DNA of 11,342 nucleotides, taken from the NCBI GenBank assembly GCA_003153335.1, contig PLYG01000496.1:3563-14904 (forward strand), read 5' to 3'. The notes under the pieces are model-generated. The model made no database searches. It saw only the letters and a list, made by a program, of their open reading frames with translations, and was not told the origin of the DNA. Shown here piece by piece: positions 7,175 to 11,342 of the stretch (the first letter of the stretch is position 1; each line of letters starts with the position of its first letter). The position numbers and the translations under genes are program-made. The DNA comes from Betaproteobacteria bacterium. Lineage in GTDB: Bacteria; Pseudomonadota; Gammaproteobacteria; Burkholderiales; Casimicrobiaceae.

Positions 7175-8240
7175 GTCGCTTCTAGCATACGTAAGAATCT
7201 TCACATCAGTGTTGGCAACAGGAATATTTCTCGCCGTTGGCGGCCCTGTCCTTGCCTCCAGCGCAAATAACGAAGAAGCCGGGGGCACCACGCCCTCCTA
7301 TGAGCTCGGCCACGGTCTACGTCTGGGGGAGAGCGGCTTTACCTTGGGTGGCTATACATCGGCGCAGTATCAGGACCTGAGCAATTCAGATTCGCGCACG
7401 TCGCTGAGTCACTTGAGTATGTTCCTATGGTGGGAAAGCGAATCTCGGCTGAAATTTTTCTCCGAACTCGATAGCGAGGATACGCTTGCCACTAGCTATC
7501 ATTCGGCGGCAGGCGAGAGGCACTATCTGGCACTCGAGCGCCTTTATTTCGACTACGCATTCAGTGATTCATTAACGCTGCGTGCAGGCAAGTTCCTCAC
7601 CCCTATCGGCCGCTGGAACCTGATCCATGCGGATCCGCTCGTTTGGACGACGTCACGCCCTCTTATCACTCGCAACCTGTTCCCCGACAATGCCATGGGT
7701 TTGATGGCTCTGGGCAATTTTTCAATGCTCGGTCGACAGGCCGACTATACCCTGTATGCTTCGTTGGGCCATGAGCTGCGGGCGGATCCGGCCCAGGATC
7801 CCTTTAACGAAGCCTATGGCGGTCGCTTAAACCTATCTGCCAGCGAGAACGTGCAGGTTGGCTTGTCGTATGCGAGCTTTGACCAACGCGCTCTGCGCGA
7901 TGAGCACAAACAGTTGTTGGGGCTGGATTTCCTCTGGTCATCTCATGGGTATGAAGTCAGCGGCGAGGTAGCCTACCGCATGTCAAATGAAGGTACACAG
8001 CGCGATGCGAAAGGCGGGTTCGTTCAGGGGGTTGTACCGCTGTTCGATAGACTCTATGCCGTTGGGCGTATCGAAGCCATCCGTCAGCCCGACTTGTACA
8101 ACACCACTCGCCTTTGGGTGTTGGGGTTGAACTATAGATACAGTCGGGCCCTCTCGCTGAAGCTGGAGTTTGTGCATGGCATTAACAGTGATATCAGTGT
8201 ACCCGTGGGTTTCCTGTCCTCGGTAAGCGTGTTGTTCTGA
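7173..8240 (+). CDS. Outer-membrane beta-barrel porin (phosphate-selective porin O/P-like)
   Basis: The 355-residue product has a Sec signal peptide (1-28, ending PVLA before SS) and a mature region of alternating amphipathic strands rich in aromatic residues and glycine: FTLGGYTSAQYQDL, RLKFFSELDSED, LYFDYAFSDSLTLRAGKFLTPIGRWN, VQVGLSYASFDQ and ALSLKLEFVHG. It ends in a C-terminal Phe (SVSVLF), the usual barrel-assembly signal. The RAGKFLTPIGRWN stretch is like that of OprO/OprP-type and related porins. The likely role is diffusion of small, perhaps anionic, solutes across the outer membrane; selectivity cannot be read from the sequence. ATG 7173 fits the signal peptide. The nearest purine-rich site, GGAGAA at 7155-7160, is about 12 bases upstream. 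It is followed after 8 bases by the PstS-like gene, forming an operon, and its start shares CATG with the divergent kinase start. Confidence 0.8.
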   Translation: MSLLAYVRIFTSVLATGIFLAVGGPVLASSANNEEAGGTTPSYELGHGLRLGESGFTLGGYTSAQYQDLSNSDSRTSLSHLSMFLWWESESRLKFFSELDSEDTLATSYHSAAGERHYLALERLYFDYAFSDSLTLRAGKFLTPIGRWNLIHADPLVWTTSRPLITRNLFPDNAMGLMALGNFSMLGRQADYTLYASLGHELRADPAQDPFNEAYGGRLNLSASENVQVGLSYASFDQRALRDEHKQLLGLDFLWSSHGYEVSGEVAYRMSNEGTQRDAKGGFVQGVVPLFDRLYAVGRIEAIRQPDLYNTTRLWVLGLNYRYSRALSLKLEFVHGINSDISVPVGFLSSVSVLF

Positions 8241-8248
8241 CAAGGGCC

Positions 8249-8710
8249 ATGCGCTTCGTGTTGCCGCGTCTGTGGCTGCCCGCATTGCTCATGTTCTGCC
8301 CGACTCTATTCGCAGCGGGAACGCAGGATCCAGGAATTTCCGTGATCATGGCTCCAGGTGCAGCGCAGCCTAAACTCAACCGCGATGATCTGGCGTTGAT
8401 CTTCAAACGACAGAAGCGTTTCTGGGAAGACGGGCAACACGTCCAGCCAGTGAATCTGTCGGCTAACCACCCATTGCGGCGTGCGTTTTCAATGCAGATA
8501 TTCGGCCGCGGCCCGGAGGACCTCGAAGACTATTGGCGCGACATGTACTTCCATGGTGTTCTGCCGCCTTATGTTCTCGCATCCGAGGAAGCCGTAATCC
8601 GTTTCGTTGCTAGTACGCCGGGCGCGATCGGCTATGTCTCCCATTGCCTTCTCGATCATCGCGTCAGCGTGGTCATGCGCTTGGACAATAGTGCGGAGTG
8701 TCCACACTAG
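8249..8710 (+). CDS. Small PstS-like periplasmic substrate-binding-domain protein
   Basis: The 153-residue protein has a signal peptide (1-22, LWLPALLMFCPTLFAA). The mature part resembles the second half of PstS-type phosphate-binding proteins: LNRDDLALIFKRQKRFWEDG at 43-62, VQPVNLSANHPLRRAFSMQI at 65-84, then EDLEDYWRDMYFHGVLPPYV and SEEAVIRFVASTPGAIGYVS (112-131), with the typical GAIGYV ending. It is far shorter than full PstS (about 320-350 residues) and is not accompanied by pstCAB here. It is therefore more likely a stand-alone sensor or scavenging component than an ABC-transport subunit. ATG 8249 lies 8 bases after the porin stop, with AAGGG (8242-8246) close to it. Coupling with the porin and the divergent kinase suggests that it could present a ligand to the kinase's periplasmic domain; this is inference. 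Confidence 0.75.
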   Translation: MRFVLPRLWLPALLMFCPTLFAAGTQDPGISVIMAPGAAQPKLNRDDLALIFKRQKRFWEDGQHVQPVNLSANHPLRRAFSMQIFGRGPEDLEDYWRDMYFHGVLPPYVLASEEAVIRFVASTPGAIGYVSHCLLDHRVSVVMRLDNSAECPH

Positions 8711-8737
8711 GATCGTCGCCGCGCCATTTCCTTCACC

Positions 8738-8767
8738 TCGCGCTGTTTATCCCCGTCAGAAGCGCGA
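8738..8767. repeat. Spaced 7-bp inverted repeat, possible enhancer site
   Basis: TCGCGCT (8738-8744) and AGCGCGA (8761-8767) are exact reverse complements with centres about two helical turns apart. Its midpoint is about 190 bases upstream of the -24 element at 8943, a range used by NtrC-type activators. No identical copy was seen before the porin. Confidence 0.25.
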
Positions 8768-8905
8768 TCCCGGTAGTTCCTGGAAATGCTCTCTCGGCCT
8801 TTTGCTGCAAACATTGTCAACAAGGCCTGCAGTAAGAACATATCTTGCAGACGGTGTACGGCGTAGATGCTGCTCTGTGTGTCGCGAATAAATCAAATAC
8901 AAATC

Positions 8906-8922
8906 ACCGACTTAATGTCGGT
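8906..8922. repeat. Inverted repeat ACCGAC-TTAAT-GTCGGT before the candidate sigma-54 promoter
   Basis: Exact 6-bp arms surround an AT-rich 5-base centre, in the 308-base gap before the hemolysin-family gene, about 20 bases upstream of the -24 element. It is a candidate operator. It is closer than typical sigma-54 enhancers, so it may bind a co-regulator or be a hairpin. Apart from this, the repeat at 8738 and the promoter at 8943, I see nothing coding in the gap 8711-9018. Confidence 0.35.
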
Positions 8923-8942
8923 TCCCGCGCCCGTCTTGGAAC

Positions 8943-8958
8943 TGGCATCAGAATTGCG
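8943..8958 (+). promoter_or_regulatory. Candidate sigma-54 promoter (-24/-12) of the hemolysin/acyl-ligase operon
   Basis: TGGCAT (8943-8948) is followed by TTGC (8954-8957) with the exact GG-N10-GC spacing. Of the consensus TGGCRYRN4TTGCW, only the third variable base and the last base differ. It sits in non-coding DNA, on the right strand, with a predicted transcript start near 8968 and about 50 bases of leader before ATG 9019. A sigma-54 activator is encoded in the same window. Confidence 0.55.
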
Positions 8959-9018
8959 TTAGCAACCGTAGCTGCGGTCATCCCGATCGTGCGTCATTCG
9001 CAACCAGGAAACTGCCCC

Positions 9019-9726
9019 ATGTTTTCAGTCCTTTCATCAGTTCCCTGGCGTAAACGGGACGCTGGCTTAGCCGCCTCGGACGGCAGCCTCATGCTAGCCT
9101 CCAATGAGGTCTGTCGCCAGACCACCCCATCCGTAATCACCCATGCGTTAGCCGAGCAGTGCCGAGAAGATCGGGTCGCGGCGGAGAGATTCATCAGTGA
9201 GCGTTTCGCAGCGACCTATGGCGCCCAGCTGACAACCTTCATGCCGCGACTGTTTTCCCTGCGTACCGCACAGGGCGAAATGGTAGGCGCTTTCGGTCTG
9301 CGGCCAGCAAGTCAAAGACTATTTCTGGAACGCTATCTGGATCATCCTGTCGAGGCGGTGCTCGGAGAAGCACTCGGCATGTCGGTGGAGCGTCAACAGA
9401 TCGTTGAAGTCGGTCATTTTGCCGGATCGGGCGCTGGCGCTTCACGCGCGATGATCATTCAGCTGACGGCTCGCCTCCATCGTGAAGGTTTCAGGTGGGT
9501 GCTCTTTACCGGAACCGCCGGGCTACGCAACGCATTCTACCGTCTGGGGCTGGAGACCATCGATATAGCACCTGCGGACCCCACACGGTTGGATCGTCGC
9601 GAGCAGTTACAGTGGGGTAGCTACTACCAACATATGCCGCGCGTGCAGTTCGGTGATATCGCCAAAGGTTTTTCTGCGCTGTCGCGCACAACCCCTCCCA
9701 GTAGTCGTTCTGCGTGGAAACCATAA
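9019..9726 (+). CDS. Thermostable-hemolysin-family protein (GNAT-like fold)
   Basis: The 235-residue protein matches the thermostable hemolysin family (delta-VPH, Pfam T_hemolysin) along its length: AERFISERFAATYGAQLTTF (55-74), FMPRLFSLR, GAFGLRPASQRLFLERYLD (90-108), RQQIVEVGHFAGSGAGASRA (125-144), GFRWVLFTGTAGLRNAFYRL (157-176), ADPTRLD and QWGSYYQHMPRVQFGDI (198-214). The family was named from a Vibrio hemolysin, but the fold looks like GNAT/acyl-homoserine-lactone-synthase-type acyltransferases. With an acyl-activating enzyme immediately downstream, an acyl-transfer role in the cytoplasm is more plausible than lysis; this is inference. There is no signal peptide. ATG 9019 was chosen because AGGA at 9006-9009 lies about 9 bases upstream and similarity begins after it. 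The frame is open back to 8845 (TTG), but that would overrun the promoter-like site. The stop is 2 bases from the next ATG. Confidence 0.8.
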   Translation: MFSVLSSVPWRKRDAGLAASDGSLMLASNEVCRQTTPSVITHALAEQCREDRVAAERFISERFAATYGAQLTTFMPRLFSLRTAQGEMVGAFGLRPASQRLFLERYLDHPVEAVLGEALGMSVERQQIVEVGHFAGSGAGASRAMIIQLTARLHREGFRWVLFTGTAGLRNAFYRLGLETIDIAPADPTRLDRREQLQWGSYYQHMPRVQFGDIAKGFSALSRTTPPSSRSAWKP

Positions 9727-9728
9727 GG

Positions 9729-11243
9729 ATGAGTCGCTTGCTCGAGGCAATCCATCAGAGCGCCCTTACTCGTCCAGACGCCCTGGCGCTGCAAGCCGGC
9801 AATCGCAGTGTTTCGTACGCCGAACTGGTGGTACTTGTCGAGACGCTCGCAGCGCAACTCACCAGATATGCACCACGCGTACTCGGTTTGCTGGCAGATA
9901 ACGGCATCGACTGGGTGCTGGCCGATCTGGCCGCATTACAGTCAGGTATTACCGTCGTACCTTTGCCAACTTATTTCTCCAGTGCGCAATTGCGACACGC
10001 CATTCGCAGTGCCGGGATCGACCGGGTACTGACCGACCAGCCGGCCGATTTATGCGCTCTGACGGGCTTCCTGGTGCAGGACGAAGGCATTTTCCACGGA
10101 AGCCTGCACGGAGTCAGGGTCGAGCCCAGTGGCGGTGGGCAGGTTTGCCTGCCAGCGGGTACGCAGAAAATCAGTTTTACTTCCGGTACCACCGGCGCCC
10201 CCAAGGGTGTTTGTCTGAGTATCGCTTCCATGGAACACGTGGCGCTCTCCCTGCTTGGAGCGACGGCGGCCAGTCTTGAAGACCGCCACCTATGCGTATT
10301 GCCTCTCGCCACCTTGCTGGAGAATATTGCTGGTGTCTACGTGCCCCTGATGGCCGGTGCCACCTGCCTGCTACCGCCCTTGGCCCACGTAGGGTTGTCC
10401 GGAAGTTCAGGGTTGGACGTCGGCATGCAGCTTTCCGCGCTGGACGGATTGCGTGCCACTAGCGCCATTCTTGTACCGCAAATGCTGGCAGCGGAGGTCG
10501 CTGCGATCAGTACGGGCGCGCCACGACCTCGGGCACTGCGCTACCTGGCTGTTGGGGGAGGCAGCGTTTCTCCGAGGTTGGTGGCACACGCGATTTCGCT
10601 CGGGCTGCCGGTGCATGAGGGTTATGGACTTTCCGAGTGCGCCTCGGTGGTAGCGCTCAACCGCCCCGAAGATAACCGTCCCGGTAGCGTCGGCAAACCG
10701 CTACCCCATGTTCGAGTCGACATAGCGGCTGGCGGCGAAATTGTGGTCTACGGGGCGCAATTCGAAGGTTATCTGGGTGCGCTGGCACAAGACCCCAAGC
10801 GCCCCTTGCATACCGGCGACCTTGGCCATCTGGACGACGATGGATTTCTCTATGTCACTGGTCGCAAGAAGAACGTGTTCATCACATCCTTCGGGCGCAA
10901 CTTGTCTCCCGAGTGGATAGAGCGCGAATTGCTCGCCCAACAAGCTCTGTTTCAGGTCGCCGTGTTCGGCGAGGCTCAGCCTTTCAATGTTGCGGTGATC
11001 GTGCCGCATCCGGCTATGACTACAGCAGCGATCAGCTCCGCCATAGCAGCAGCCAATGCCGCCTTGCCGGACTACGCCCGCGTGGCGCATTGGGTCATTG
11101 CCCGATCACCTTTCACCCGCGACAACGGGCAACTGACGCACAACGGTCGCCCGCGGCGTACCGAAATCGCCGCTGCCTATCCAACCAAACTCGAATGTCT
11201 CTACCAAAAGGAATCCCTTGGAGTTCTATGCTCAATTGCGTGA
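9729..11243 (+). CDS. AMP-dependent acyl-activating enzyme (long-chain acyl-CoA synthetase-like)
   Basis: From ATG 9729 the protein has 504 residues of the ANL adenylating superfamily. The P-loop A3 is FTSGTTGAPKG (150-160), A5 is GYGLSE (298-303), A7 is TGDLG (362-366), and the A8 hinge is GRKKN with FGRNLSPEWIE (378-398). The small C-terminal domain follows. It should activate a carboxylic acid, probably a fatty acid, as an acyl-adenylate for transfer to CoA, a carrier protein or the neighbouring GNAT-like protein. At the A10 position, where the family's catalytic lysine normally sits (LTxxxK), the sequence is LTHNGRPRR, giving arginine at 474. The final YQKESLGVLCSIA is probably unconstrained because it overlaps the next gene. 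GTG 9714 is an alternative start overlapping the hemolysin stop. ATG 9729 was preferred because the protein then begins MSRLLEAI and GGAAA precedes it by 8 bases. Confidence 0.88.
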   Translation: MSRLLEAIHQSALTRPDALALQAGNRSVSYAELVVLVETLAAQLTRYAPRVLGLLADNGIDWVLADLAALQSGITVVPLPTYFSSAQLRHAIRSAGIDRVLTDQPADLCALTGFLVQDEGIFHGSLHGVRVEPSGGGQVCLPAGTQKISFTSGTTGAPKGVCLSIASMEHVALSLLGATAASLEDRHLCVLPLATLLENIAGVYVPLMAGATCLLPPLAHVGLSGSSGLDVGMQLSALDGLRATSAILVPQMLAAEVAAISTGAPRPRALRYLAVGGGSVSPRLVAHAISLGLPVHEGYGLSECASVVALNRPEDNRPGSVGKPLPHVRVDIAAGGEIVVYGAQFEGYLGALAQDPKRPLHTGDLGHLDDDGFLYVTGRKKNVFITSFGRNLSPEWIERELLAQQALFQVAVFGEAQPFNVAVIVPHPAMTTAAISSAIAAANAALPDYARVAHWVIARSPFTRDNGQLTHNGRPRRTEIAAAYPTKLECLYQKESLGVLCSIA

Positions 11244-11342
11244 GGCCACGGAGGCTGATCAAATGTACCTGCGCACGGCGCCCATCATCGTCGCCGCACT
11301 GGCCGGCGAAGCTACTCGTGCGCAGTACATCGCATTTCTTGC
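11218..11342 (+). CDS. TenA/heme-oxygenase-fold putative iron-containing enzyme, N-terminal fragment (3' end outside the window)
   Basis: A TTG start at 11218 has AAAAGGAA ending about 5 bases upstream and opens a frame that runs off the window, giving 41 residues. The visible part (EFYAQLREATEADQMY, RTAPIIVAALAGEATRAQYI, AFL) matches the N-terminus of the TenA-like iron-containing redox enzyme family, where helix 1 is followed by P-x-I-x-x-A-x-x-G-x-x-(S/T)-x-x-x-Y-x-x-FL. Members include diiron oxygenases or decarboxylases such as UndA, which makes 1-undecene from lauric acid, and TenA-type hydrolases. The metal ligands lie beyond the window, so the chemistry is open. It overlaps the acyl-ligase gene by 26 bases in another frame, which indicates one tightly coupled operon. 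A GTG/ATG start in this frame is not available before ATG 11260, inside the conserved region. Confidence 0.65.
   Translation, partial: MEFYAQLREATEADQMYLRTAPIIVAALAGEATRAQYIAFL

Noticed and set aside
7175..7291. 39-residue N-terminal extension of the histidine kinase
   Set aside because: It has no hydrophobic or sensor features and lies wholly over the porin signal-peptide region. ATG 7174 or GTG 7132 is more plausible.
8845..9018. 58-residue N-terminal extension of the hemolysin-family protein from a TTG
   Set aside because: Similarity to the family begins after ATG 9019, which has a good ribosome site. The extension covers the promoter-like and inverted-repeat elements.
1..11342. CRISPR arrays, tRNA or rRNA genes, insertion sequences, phage attachment sites, toxin-antitoxin pairs
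   Set aside because: No regularly spaced direct repeats, no T-loop or rRNA-like segments, and no transposase or integrase motifs were seen on either strand.

Overview
The window looks like a chromosomal segment of a Pseudomonadota species, most likely a gamma- or betaproteobacterium. The basis is moderately high G+C by eye, a two-PDZ HtrA/DegP remnant, an NtrC-type sigma-54 activator paired with a cache/HAMP histidine kinase, an outer-membrane porin, and a thermostable-hemolysin-family gene cluster. I cannot name the genus from the sequence alone.

Left part (1-1.4 kb): decayed or partial material. It holds the C-terminal end of a secreted protein with DUF5648-like repeats, then a broken HtrA/DegP gene that keeps only its two PDZ domains, with an in-frame TAG and no protease domain. 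Next (1.4-3.7 kb), on the plus strand, are a small conserved-looking membrane protein of unknown function, a CgeB-like glycosyltransferase, and a small exported protein ending in a PEP-CTERM/IPTL-CTERM-like tail (IP motif, hydrophobic helix, RRRR).

Centre (4.0-8.7 kb): a minus-strand two-component pair (sensor kinase, then sigma-54 response regulator). It is divergent from a plus-strand pair made of a porin and a small PstS-like periplasmic binding protein. The start codons of kinase and porin overlap within one CATG, so there is no intergenic region and at least one promoter must lie inside coding sequence.

Right part (9.0-11.3 kb): a compact operon of a thermostable-hemolysin-family (GNAT-like) protein, an AMP-dependent acyl-activating enzyme, and the start of a TenA/heme-oxygenase-fold putative iron enzyme. 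This looks like an incompletely described lipid or acyl-conjugate pathway.

A manual scan of both strands for TGGC-N7-TTGC, the core of the sigma-54 -24/-12 promoter, found two matches. Both are on the plus strand: one in the gap before the hemolysin operon, the other inside the kinase gene about 300 bp before the porin. With a sigma-54 activator encoded between them, the working model is that this two-component system controls one or both flanking operons. That model is inference, and one match could arise by chance (about 0.35 expected in this much sequence).
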